From: Candolleomyces eurysporus
Lineage: Eukaryota; Basidiomycota; Agaricomycetes; Agaricales; Psathyrellaceae
Reading direction: 5' to 3'
DNA length: 64,000 nucleotides
Assembly: GCA_027579435.1 (NCBI GenBank)
Contig: JANBPK010001189.1
Location: forward strand, 124,001 to 188,000
The position numbers and the translations under genes are program-made. Shown here piece by piece: positions 22,242-32,717 of the stretch. Each line of letters begins with the position of its first letter. Within the stretch, counting starts at the first letter, position 1. The notes beneath the pieces were generated by a model. That model was not told the DNA's origin. It searched no databases and saw only the letters and a program-made list of their open reading frames with translations.

Positions 22242-24044
22242 ATGGACGCCCAGCCCGACAGACTCCCTCCTGGCCTCCGCAATCCAGCGGATATTCTCTT
22301 TCAAAAGGATGGAGTGAGGAGGGCCATCATAATCGCGTATTGGACAGCAATCATCCTCGCAATACCCCTTTGGTGGCACACCACAAGCATCGAGCGACTA
22401 CCACTACCAGAATCCCGCGTATCCCAGCAAGTCGACAAGCCCATCGCCATACCTGTCACCATATGTCTGCAGGGAGCCAGTCTGGCACTGTCTTCCCGTC
22501 TTCAAAATGCGTTGGATGGCCAGAAAAGGGCAGCACCGCGATGGGAAGGGCTTGACATCCATGTAACTAGCGCCCAATGTGGTATGTGCATCCCGGCGGT
22601 TGTCTCCTTTGAGTTTTATTCAAGAACGGGAACAGAATCGAATGACGACACATACACTGTATCAGCTGGCCCACAGAACACAATACACGGGCGCCATTTA
22701 ACGATCCCACTAGACCATTGTACGCCCCCGTCACCTGCCCCATCGAACATGATCACATATTGCCTCCCTTAGTCGAGGACCTCGTCGAAACGATTTCGTC
22801 ATTGATAGCGCCAGTTGATATCGACCAAGGAAGACAGACTCGCGTTGCTCAGTTCGCGTCTCGCTATCGGCTCGCTTTCAGCCTCTTGAACGAAGATGCT
22901 AGTCTCGAGAATAGCGTCATGAGCTGGGATGTACGAAAGGGGATTGAAGGTGAGAGTGTTCAGCCATCTAGCTCGCTTTACATACTCACCGAGCTGCAGA
23001 CCATGTGCAACCAATTCTAGATGCGTTGAGCTCCCAGCACAACTTTACCATTGAGAGTCAGGTGCAGTCCTACGCACCTCTGGCATTTGACCTCCGCCCC
23101 GTTTCGAACGACTCGTTTGGACTGTCTTACGATGATTTGACTGTCTTCGTAAACTCCGCCGAATGGACTCTGTGTAAGTAATCTGTTTCTTCCAGTAATG
23201 ATTGATCTAATTGTCACGTTAGCATCTAGCGTTTCTAACGATCCCGTCTTGCACTTCCTCCTCTTCATCCCCTCCTCTGATCATAGCCCACTGAACATCC
23301 TCAACTCAGACGGTAAGAACAAAAGGGACTTGTTGATAGCAGCAATGCTAACTTGGTTGCAGGAACGCTCTCAAAATCCACAGCGTTTATTCTACCTCAA
23401 TGGGGTGGCATAGTGATTTACAACCAACCTCAGGTCTCCACGATGCCGAAACTCTCTGAACATGGCCTGCATCGTTCATTCTCTACATTCGCGACCCAGC
23501 TTATGACCCTGCTCGGAGTTCCAGATTTACCTCCTGGGATTCTCAGAGCCCGGAACGATCCAGGCTTGATCTCTGCATGGCAACTGGACGCACTCGTACG
23601 GCGTCGGATATTGGAGACTGCAAAGGGCACCCAGGATACCCTTCGCAGTTTCATCCAATTGGCAAATCAAATCGACAACATGCCTATCGGCGAATCTGTG
23701 AGAAACGATATCGAGGGATCCCTCAACGCGTTGGAAAAGGTGACGTTATTTACTATCCCATAAACGGTACTCTGGAAGCCAAATTAACCATCTCTGCCTC
23801 CTCCTTATAGTTGTTGAATACGGCATCAGCAAGTTCTCTTTCGCAGTCCTTCAGTTACTCTGCAGAGGCTCTCAACTTGGCTTCGAGTGCGTTCTTTAGC
23901 CCCGGTATGCTGGCACTTCTTTATTTCCCGGCTGAGCACAAGTATGCGGTGTATTCGCCGTTGTTTGCGAGCGCGATGATTCCTCTGATTGTTGCTGCAC
24001 TCAGAGAGTTCAAAGCTTGGAAAAAACAGCGGACTCAGCAGTAG
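22242..24044 (+). CDS. GPI17: GPI transamidase subunit PIG-S (Gpi17)
   Basis: The ATG at 22242 begins MDAQPDRLPPGLRNP, followed by the N-terminal membrane helix AIIIAYWTAIILAIPLWWHT. Later exons carry LAFSLLNEDASLENSVMSWD, NFTIESQVQSYAPLAF, HFLLFIPSSDHSPLNIL, FILPQWGGIVIYN, GVPDLPPGILRARNDPGL and the final YAVYSPLFASAMIPLIVAAL helix near the C-terminus. These match PIG-S, a luminal subunit of the ER GPI transamidase anchored by one helix at each end. The segment at 22.58-22.73 kb is ambiguous: the family-like TYTVSAGP and GRHLTIPL lie one frame off from the following LYAPVTCPIEHDH, so either splicing removes them or a base is missing. Confidence 0.9.
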
Positions 24045-26676
24045 TATTTATGGCTTGTCGTTAGGTGGTAGTGGTGTATTCTATACTTTATATTTTATTT
24101 CACCTGAAGGGGAGCTAGATTCGAGTGCCGGTATGTGCTACTTCGCAGGGAAGGTTTTAGGATAACTTTCCGTTATGTGGGTTCCTCCGCGTAGGTTTTG
24201 TCCAATGAAACCCAAGGAAACTGGCTCGAAGCCCTCGGGACCGCCGCCGGTGACTGAACCTGGAATAGACTGGAATAGATCTATCAACGCATTCGGACAC
24301 TTGACTTTGTTTTGTTCTCTCTCTGATCCCCGGTCTGCTAAAATTTGCATTCCCCCATCTTCAGACTTTTTTCCAGGGCCCGGCCGACGGCTCTGGAGTC
24401 TCGAAAGAAGTCTGAATTTAAAAAAACCGAAGGCTTATTACCGTCTGGACGAGTTACGTCGTAGAAGTGAGGATCGAACAAATTCTGATCAGGGTCAATG
24501 GTGAGTCACTATACCTCGAGGTCAACGATCTGGGGTACCTCCAGGTAGATTATCTTTATCGTTATCTAGCAGTCAACCGACCGCAGTCCCCTTCTGCGGT
24601 GGGGTGCCCTTTATTTGTTTACTTTACCTTTTGGTTTCATCACCTCGACGGACATTCCCGACAAGGCCTGGCTCCAACGAGTTCGTTCCGTCTCAAGTTC
24701 AGTTCAAGTTCAGCTCTCTTTCCAAAGCTCAAAAATTTAGTTTCATTTACCGAATTTCTGGGTACTGCTTACCGGCGTTGGGCTCAGTGGGTGGGAGCCC
24801 CCACTGTCGGGCTTCCCGTCTTCGAAATTCAAGGCGCAACCGTCCACCAAGCTTTTTCTTACCGACAGAGCAACGCAGACGAGGTGATGGCTGGGTTGGA
24901 TGATGATGGACAAGAATGTTCGTAAACAAAGAAAGACGATCCGTCTCCACGAGCTGCTGCTGCTGCTGTCGCCGGGATATTATTGACTTACCACGGAGTG
25001 CTTCTTGGCCTTCGACGGAAATTACCAGCCCATACAGTGAGTGCATGGCGAAGCCCGAGGAACACCTGGTATTAACTCCAATTCATCGGCATGTACTGCG
25101 CTGGTACAGCTGGGTCCCGCCTCCCACCTAAGGAAAGGGGTCGTGAAAGCCGTAATGGCAGCTGCAATTGGTTTCAGGGGGCACAAAAATCCACCCGCCA
25201 CAGTATCCAGGAATTTTCATGAAGCACGGGGCGATTGTGATACGGATTGTGCATGCAATAATCTCTCGGCCAGGCTTTGTGTCAGGGCGTGTCGGAATGC
25301 CTTGCGGAGAGGCTGGGTTACTCAGGGCTGTTCCGTTCCACGGCGCCAGTAGCCAGGAATTCCACGGCGGCGTCATTAAGCATGAACACGACCCAAAGTC
25401 ACGGTGTTGTAGCCTGAGGGAAAAAGAGTACAAACCGTGCCAGTGGTTTGTAGCTACTTATTTTACCTTGCTGCTATGTAAGGACAGGACAATTGAGCTC
25501 CCAAATTTGGTCCAAATCCAAGCAAAGAATCCGAGCCGCCTGGGTGAGCCGAGTCGAGCTTGTTGCGGCGAGGCTAGCTCCACAGAGTGGGCGGTGACGG
25601 AGATTAATCAAGTCTTTGTTTAAGCTGCGAGAAGGGTTATCGGGGATCCCTAGCTTTGGCCGGGCAGAGTGGCTGGGCAGCATGGCGACGACCTGCAAAG
25701 GATAGGAGCTATATCAGGGTACGCAACCCTGAATGTTACAGCACTGCAAAGTGTCTAGAACGTTTTGCGCCCAAGTTTGAAGAGACCGTGGCTGTGTTCC
25801 TTGTCATTTTGACTTTTCGAGCGCTGAAAGAGGGAGTCCCTTTTTTGGAGAGAACATGTTCTACGAAAATCACGGCTCAGACCTCGTGCAATGACGAAAG
25901 GTTTCATGGGAGAGGGCAAGGCCTATGATGAAAGCAACGCGTCGGTGATGTGTCTTGCCCAAAACATGAAAAAGAAACTCACTCTTTGTCACCTACTAGC
26001 TGTCAAAGTAGAATTTTACACGGCTTTGGACTGTCACGTCCGAAAAAGGTCAGATTCAGATCCATGCAGTGTTGGTTGCTGGAGATCTCAAAGAAGGCCT
26101 TGAGGACAATGTTTCCAGGAATTTATGACGTTAAAAACACGTAGTATTGGCGTGTAGAAGGTTGTTTCTACCAAGTTTGAGCGTGTCGCATGGAAGTATG
26201 TGCATGCAAGAGTATCGAGCTAGAGATCTCATTCGATCTAAGCTGAGTCACAACGTGCGCCAGTTCGTGTACAAGGGTTCGACTGAAGCGACTGATAGAT
26301 AAGTTCCGGGAGCGAGGGGCCATGGGGAGCGATGAAGGTCGAAGATGAACCGAACTTGAGCGAAAACGTTTCCGAAGTGAGTTTGCTCCGGACCCCTTAT
26401 CCTAGGTTTATTTCCTAGATATATATTTTGTGGCTTGTGACATTAAAAATAGTTTCGTTCAATAAATGGGGTCATCTAGAAAAATGATGAGCCTGGCAAA
26501 CATGAGAAGAGAAGGGAACATACAAAGCCCACCTTGAGCGCCAAGCGCTCGATTTCGCCAAATACTAACCCTAACCCGACACCAAAGCCCCTGATGTAAC
26601 AAGCCTTAAACTCGGAACAGCCTTGACTCCCACCACCACCACATAACCTTCCTAGCCCCTTCGAAGCTAGTTTATA
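24045..26676. other. Gene-poor stretch
   Basis: About 2.6 kb with only short, mutually inconsistent open frames on both strands and no protein motif I recognise. There are small direct repeats (tggaataga twice near 24.26 kb, a ctg run near 24.96 kb). A non-coding RNA or a decayed element is possible but not shown. Confidence 0.5.
26565..26577. promoter_or_regulatory. Short telomere-like motif upstream of FYV10
   Basis: ctaaccctaaccc, two units of the fungal telomere repeat CCCTAA, lies 100 nt before the FYV10 ATG. Such telo-boxes can bind TTAGGG-binding factors in promoters; here this is inference. Confidence 0.3.
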
Positions 26677-28208
26677 ATGACGTCGAAGATAAATGTCGAC
26701 GGCATACTCTCATTTGAGCAGCCTTTCGTCAGAGTGAGCCGTCTAAACGAAGAAGTAGCCCGTCCGTGTTGCTAACCATGGTTAATCTAGGTCCCGTTTG
26801 AGAACTACCGAAAGATATTTCGGATATCTCAGAAGAACATTGAGAAGGAACTCAGCGCTACTCAGAACACCTTGAATGATCTCGCTACCCGCAGTGCCTC
26901 TGGAGAGGTCGATGCAGCGTCGGCAATGGAGGCGATAGAGAACCTGATCAAGAAGGTCGAGAATCTCAAACAGAAGGTATCGTGCGTCACCCTATCTTGA
27001 ACCGTAGCTTTTCTGACAAAATGATAGCTGTCTGACCTGCAAGAAACGGCAGCCAAACCAACACTGGATGTAATGCGCGAACGACTCCATCACCTGGGGA
27101 CCATTGTTAACACCGACTCACCGAATGCAGATGAATTCGCGAGATGGGCGGATACTCGCCTTGATAGGTGGATAGTCGACTGGTGCCTCCGTACTGGGAA
27201 GGAGAGAACAGCGAAGCAAGTTGCAAAGGAACGGGGAATCGAGGTGAGTATACTCTTGAACGGTTTTGACTTCCTATTGACTCGTCTTCATAGACCCTCG
27301 TCGACATCGAATTGTTCAGCGACATTCGGCGGATTGAAACAGCATTGTCGAATCATAGCTGCACTGAAGCACTGGCGTGGTGCAGTGAGAACAAGTCTGC
27401 TCTGAGGAAAGTAAAGGTGAGATTGGATGACGAGAACCGCCCACGGTTTGTGAGCTTAATCTCTTACAGAGCACTCTCGAGTTTGAACTTCGGCTTCAAG
27501 AATATATTGAACTATGTCGAGCTCGGAAGACTGTCGAAGCAAATGCTTACTTGAAGAAATACCTGGCTCAATGGCACGACAATTACCTTTCTCAGATCCA
27601 ACAGGCTGCCAATTTGCTTATATTCCCTCCCACAACGACCTGTGGGCCTTATAGAGTGAGAACCTTTACCCTCATCCTGCGCACTTTACTGACTGATTGA
27701 CTGTCTAGCGATTGTACGACTCCTCCCGGTGGGATCACCTGGTTCGATCCTTCAGATTTGCCATCTATAACCTGAACAGCATCCCCACCGAGCCTCTGCT
27801 ACATCTTGCTCTTTACGCAGGTCTGGTCGCGCTTAAACTTCCTGCATGCTACGACCCCTCGACAAAGAACGTCGATTGTCCAGTCTGCGATACCTGCTCC
27901 GGCGATTCCTCACTTGGGCTAGGGAAGCTCGCTGAAGAAGTGCCATACAGCCACCACGCGAATTCCACGATTGTTTGCCGACTTACCGGGAAGATCGTGA
28001 ATGAAGATAACCCCCCTATGGCCTTTCCTAATGGCCGAGTGTATTCAAGAGAGGTATGTATTCACTCTGGTTATCGTACGATGATCCACTCTTAACTCTG
28101 TGGCAGGCTCTTGAGGAGATGGCCGCAAAGTCGAATGGGATGGTTACGTGCCCACGTACTGGCCAGATGGTGAATTACTCCGAGCTGAGGAAGGTATTCA
28201 TCTCGTAG
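26677..28208 (+). CDS. FYV10: FYV10/GID9 (MAEA), GID/CTLH E3 ligase subunit
   Basis: About seven exons join in phase from MTSKINVDGILLFEQPFVR to the stop at 28206-28208. Visible parts are an N-terminal helical segment (NYRKIFRISQKNIEKELSAT), a LisH-like stretch with RWIVDWCLRTG, a CTLH segment (IRRIETALSNHSCTEALAWC), a helical CRA region (YLKKYLAQWHDNY) and a C-terminal RING-like module (DCPVCDTCSG, STIVCRLTGKIVNEDN, MAFPNGRVYSREALEEMA, CPRTGQMVNYSELRKVFI). This is the subunit that pairs with RMD5 to ubiquitinate gluconeogenic enzymes in yeast. Length and domain order fit the family. Confidence 0.95.
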
Positions 28209-28368
28209 GCCACTCCTATCCTGTGTCGGAAATATCAATGGGATTGGTTGTATAACAGCATGGGTACTCTGACCAACGACGACAGATACATACTCGCTTT
28301 GAGACAATGATTGCGTCGTCGTCTCTTCGGCGGCACTCTTGCCTGCATTAAGCTCATAAACTTGTATG

Positions 28369-28374
28369 AAAAAA
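28369..28374 (-). terminator. Pol III terminator of tRNA-Thr
   Basis: A run of six T on the minus strand begins four bases after the tRNA 3' end, as expected for RNA polymerase III. Confidence 0.75.
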
Positions 28375-28377
28375 GAA

Positions 28378-28471
28378 TGCCCCAAGGCCGATTTGAACGA
28401 CCGACCTCTCCGTCGCCTAAGTACGAGTACATGGTACGAGCGGAACGCTATAACGACTTAGCTATTGGGGC
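28378..28471 (-). tRNA. tRNA-Thr(CGU) with 21-nt intron
   Basis: Reading the minus strand from 28471: acceptor GCCCCAA pairs with TTGGGGC (28379-28385), and the discriminator A is at 28378. The D-stem is GCTA/TAGC. The anticodon stem TTCCG pairs with CGGAG (one T-G pair). The loop CT-CGT-A-A has anticodon CGT at 28436-28438. The variable loop has 5 nt, and the T-arm GGTCG-TTCAAAT-CGGCC is perfect apart from one T-G pair. The 21-nt intron (28414-28434) sits after base 37, the standard place. Without it the RNA has 73 nt including the discriminator. Confidence 0.92.
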
Positions 28472-28810
28472 ACGTAGAAGCGAAGCGACACATGGCCGTC
28501 TCAGACGCCACTGCGGACCTTCTAGTCATTTCCCTCCAAATGGTTTGTGATGATGAACGAGATGCCGAAGCAGAGTTACCAGGAGAGCCTAAGCAAGGAC
28601 ACCAGTGTTTTGACTCTAGCACTTGAGCCTTTATTTTCGCTACCACACTACGTCAGACACAAGGTAATCTGTTGGACCACAGCGTCTATATGATGTAGGC
28701 GCTTGTCGATTTTCATGCTCCGATTCAACATTGGCAGCCACGTGCGCTTAGCCCACACCGGGGGCCCCGGCGGGCGCTTCTGATGAATCGTCTGATTAAA
28801 CCGAACCTCC
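28472..28810. other. Spacer between tRNA and kinase gene
   Basis: It carries the upstream flank of the tRNA and the promoter of the kinase gene. No gene is seen. Confidence 0.4.
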
Positions 28811-29996
28811 ATGTCTCGACCTCCCGCGACTATCCAGGACTTTGAAGTCGGTGACGAGATTGCATATGGATCCCTTGCAACGGTGTTATCGACCCTCCGC
28901 TCCAAATACCGTGCTTGACCGCTAATGCAACAGCCAGATCTCAGAGGCGACGCACAAGAAATCTGGGAAGGTGTACGCGATCAAGATCCTGAATAAGATA
29001 CACCTTGCCAGGAAGAAAATGATAAACTCGGTCATGATGGAAAAGAACGCTCTTGTCGCGCTCTGTTCTCGCCCTGAATTACATCCTGGCATTGTCCGCT
29101 TGCATTATTGTTTCCACGATCCTATCAACTTGTGTGCGTTATCACAGCCCATGCACGAACCTACCCTGATTCTGCATTTGCAGACTTTGTGCTAGATCTC
29201 GCTCCTAACGGCGATCTCAAAGCACTGGTGCTCAAACTCGGTTCCCTGTCCTTGGAATGCGCCAGGTTTTACACTGCCCAGATGATTGACGCCATACTAT
29301 ACATGCACGAGGCGGGGGTCGCCCATCGAGATATCAAGCCCGAGAATTGCCTTCTGGATGATTCCATGAGGATCCTGCTTGCAGACTTTGGGTCTGCTCA
29401 TGTTAGCTCCGACCTCTCAGTGCATCGAACTAGCACCTTTGTTGGAACGGCCATGTTCATTTCACCGGAGGTTCTCGGCAGGTTGAATTGCGATCCCAAA
29501 GGGTTCGGATCCTTATTCTCACTATTACAGCACTAGTCACTCATGATACACAGGCCGGACATATGGGCCACCGGAGCCTGTTTGTATTTCTACCTTTTCG
29601 GCACGTACCCATTTGCTGCCGCCACTGACTATCTTGTCATGGAGCGAATCAAAAAGCTCCAATTTTCTGTGCCTGAAGACTGTGACCCAGACGCCGCCGA
29701 GCTTATCAAGAAGCTTTTGGTCCTCTTCTGTTCATCCATTACTAGTACCCACATGCTGACTTGTTTCTCAGGTTGCAGACCCCGCCGAACGTCTGGGGAT
29801 TGCGCCACATTCATCGCCCACAGAACTTCGAGCCCATCCCTTTTTCGCTGACATCAACTGGGAGTCTCTATGGACGTCTCCGGTACCTGAGATTACACCA
29901 GGCGCCTTCAAGAAAGACAAAACGGATGCAAAAACGGAGGAGGAAAAGGAAGAGCTGTGGGCCAAATTCGGCGAGATAGCAATTGTCGATAATTAA
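28811..29996 (+). CDS. PDK1-type AGC protein kinase, catalytic domain only
   Basis: Five exons from MSRPPATIQDFEVGDEIAYG to IVDN and the TAA at 29994-29996. Kinase landmarks in order: lysine in YAIKILNK, helix-C region with EKNALVAL, hinge FVLDLAPNGDLK, catalytic loop HRDIKPENCLL, DFGSAH, activation loop TFVGTAMFISPEVL (the PDK1 signature), DIWATGACLYFYLFGTYPF, and RLGI near the end. The GT-A..SPE pattern places it with PDK1/Pkh kinases, which phosphorylate activation loops of other AGC kinases. The glycine loop is unusual (AYGSLAT, no GxGxxG). There is no PH domain or long N-terminus; the protein stops soon after the kinase fold. Confidence 0.85.
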
Positions 29997-30175
29997 ATAT
30001 GTATTTAATCTTGTGGCTGTGCCAATGTCAAAGTTCTGGGGCACCGGCCTAATCCGGCGTGCTGCGCGGTTGCTGCATAGGACGATTATACTTTGTTTGA
30101 CGCGCCTTGCCCGTTTCACGCTACAACCACGACTCTTCGAGGCCTCCTTCGATTCGAAAATCACCTCAATGCGAC

Positions 30176-31431
30176 ATGATCGAACTACCAAGCGAGATTA
30201 ACACCTTGCGTCAGCGGGTACAAATCGAGGCAGTCAATCCGGAACCTTCAAAGAAAACCGCCGAGCGCAGAACAATTTCCTGGCCTGAAATTGAGGATTG
30301 GCAGAAAGACAACGAGTATATAATTCATGGATACAGGAGGTTCGCGTTTCACGTATGATATAATAGAGTTTACTGTTAAACTTTTAACGCGATTAGACTT
30401 CAATACTCTTGGTGGGGGTGCCTCGAGTCCTGGTTTGGATGTTCGTCGCTGTTGTTCACTTTTAATGGAAAGCAGTACGGAGACTGAGGCATTATACAGA
30501 TCTTCACAACGAAACAAGTGAGCCTTCCGGTTAGCATGCAGAAGCTGCAACTGAACCAGACGTCAGTCAACATCCACTCCCACCTCTGGGGTGGCGTTCT
30601 TTTCGCCGTTTATCTGGCATCTGTCACAAATACCCTCCATCCGCTTGCAACGTGGAAAGACATGGTGATTGTGAGCATATTTTTGCTGTCTGCCGTGTTT
30701 TGTCTGCTGGGCAGTGCTATCTTTCATACCTCGACCTGTCATTCTCTGGAGGTATGTAGTCACCCACCGTCATGCCGTCCTCATGTAGTAGGCTCATTGA
30801 CTTGTATAGGTAGCGACGCGTTGCCATGCTTTAGACTATTCTGGCATTATAATCCTGATCGTCGGATCGTTCTTTCCTTCTATCTACTACGGATTTTACT
30901 GCCACCCTCACCTCCAAGTGTTTTATCTGGGAGCTATGTCCGTCGTGGGCTTTGGTAAGTTCGATCAAGATCGCCTTGGTGAAGATTCTAAATGTCTTTA
31001 GGTGCCTCGATGATTGTCCTCAACCCGGAATATGCGAAGCCAACACACCGTGGGGCTCGAACGATGGTGTTCATTGGACTTGGCCTGTGTGCCTTCGCTC
31101 CAGTTTCTCATATCGTATTGACAACTCATGGCCTCAACGAGTTGCTCACGGAACTGGGCTTCGGCTGGACTGTGGGTTCCGGGGCACTCTATATCGTTGG
31201 TGCTTGCATCTAGTTGGTCCCTTCGTTAAGATTGACCCCCCCGAGGCTAACATAACATTTCATCTCAGCGCGAACAGATTCCCCGAAAGATTATCGCCAG
31301 GAACGTTTGACTATATCCTCGCATCGCATCAGATCTTCCATTGCTTTGTTGTGGCCGCAGCGCTAGCTCATTACAAGTCTGTTTTGGTTAGCCTTGACTA
31401 CCGAATGGCGCATCCAACGTGTTCAGCTTAA
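30176..31431 (+). CDS. AdipoR/Haemolysin-III (PAQR) family membrane protein
   Basis: The ATG at 30176 opens MIELPSEINTLRQR, with the family motif NEYIIHGYR near residue 50. Later exons give NQTSVNIHSHLWGGVLFAVY, the first metal-ligand stretch SAIFHTSTCHS, a run of hydrophobic helices (SGIIILIVGSFFPSIYYGFY, VFIGLGLCAFAPVSHIVL) and the terminal HQIFHCFVVAAALAHY with the two conserved histidines. Seven helices and the S..H and HxxxH ligands fit PAQR receptors/hydrolases (yeast Izh proteins, zinc and lipid homeostasis). Small exons between 30.35 and 30.55 kb are uncertain; alternative phase-compatible joins exist. Confidence 0.88.
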
Positions 31432-32717
31432 TGTTGGGATTGACAGTTTCCTTTTAGATCTCCGTTCAGTGCGGCGCTGCTGTCGCGGGGATAGACTCAT
31501 TGCGTTAGTTTCTATAGCCATCTCCGTTCGCACAAAACATATGCAAAATTTACTATACCATAGAGCTGTGCTTCTCGTTTGGGGACGATACTTGATTATC
31601 ACAATGACGATGCCCGAATTCATATTTTCCGTGGAGGTGCAGTATCCTTAGTGGTTATTGGAAATTACTACAGTGACTGTGGGACCATGCCGTAACTCGG
31701 GGACCCCAGTTTCAAACGTTAACAGAGCACTGCAACCTCACCTTGTTTCCACCTCGATTATTCCAAGCACAGCTCGGCAGTTTCCGAGGTCCTGGATGCT
31801 TGCCACCCAAGGTTTGCCTGGTGTGTCCTTGCACAGGCACCTCTCTCCCTCGTAATGCCCCAGCCCCCGGGCACCACCATGAATGTTGCCCAAATCCGCA
31901 CGCATTTGCACCTGGTTGACGGAAGCATCGACCCAGGACGGGCTTGACTGGCAAAACCCATGCAAGTGTCGCTGCGCTCCAACTCCGGAGCCTCCGACGC
32001 CGCCACCTGGGCCTGAAAGGACCCACATAACGCGACGTTATTTCCCAATTTTTCAAGGGCTGATAGGAACCGTCTCGGAAACTTGGCAGGTTGCGGTCGA
32101 ACCAAGTCGAGTGTGAGTTCGTTTCCTCGAAAACACCGGGGTCACATTTCAGGCTAGATCTCCCAAGGTCACCTCAATCTCTGCCGTGATAATTTGGAGA
32201 TCGAAGTCCGCGATGAACAATCACTCAAAGAAGAGTTTCCAAAGTCTAAACCCCGCTGGATTCCCATTTGGTACGTTTATTACCGCCTGGAAGAAATATT
32301 TCCTTTCAAACTGTAAAACCAGTAGGGGTGTGTGTGTGTGGGTTGACGGCGTGTGCTTCATCCAAACCTACGCAAGCAATCCATCGACGGCAGGCGAAGT
32401 CCACGTGTGGCAAACGAATTAGGCCCATTCCATCGCAGCTCGCTCAGTTCATCTCGGGACCGCTCTCTTCAGGAAAACCAACTAGAGATTTACCAGCCCG
32501 AGAAGGCTTCAACTCCGCTTCCGTGCTGAAGGCGTTATGACCGAAATGAGATCCACTACCGATCTATGATTTCCCTCCGTCCGATAATGGCATGCACTTG
32601 CATGCTATATAATGCCATCTGTGTCGTTGCTTCTTGACTGCCCTGGCTGGACCTGCCTTTTTATACGTTCTAACGACGTTCCTCTAATTCCTCCCGAATC
32701 ATCTCCCCAGATTTACT
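31432..32717. other. Intergenic region with P450 promoter
   Basis: About 1.3 kb. Several overlapping open frames on the minus strand at 31.7-32.1 kb lack motifs and look like GC-rich chance frames. Confidence 0.45.
32606..32612 (+). promoter_or_regulatory. TATA-like box of P450 gene
   Basis: TATATAA lies 106 nt before the P450 ATG, just after a GCATGC-containing inverted repeat. Role inferred from position. Confidence 0.45.

Noticed and set aside
24940..24972. CTG-type triplet run as a CRISPR or microsatellite array
   Set aside because: Only a handful of interrupted triplets and no spacer structure. CRISPR arrays are not expected in a fungal nuclear genome and none was seen.
24467..25623. 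Several 100-150 codon frames in the 24-26 kb spacer
   Set aside because: No recognised motif, frames on both strands overlap, and there is no consistent splice chain.
31712..32116. Cluster of overlapping open frames on both strands
   Set aside because: Three frames are open over the same 350 nt, which reflects GC-rich composition; no domain text or splice signals were seen.
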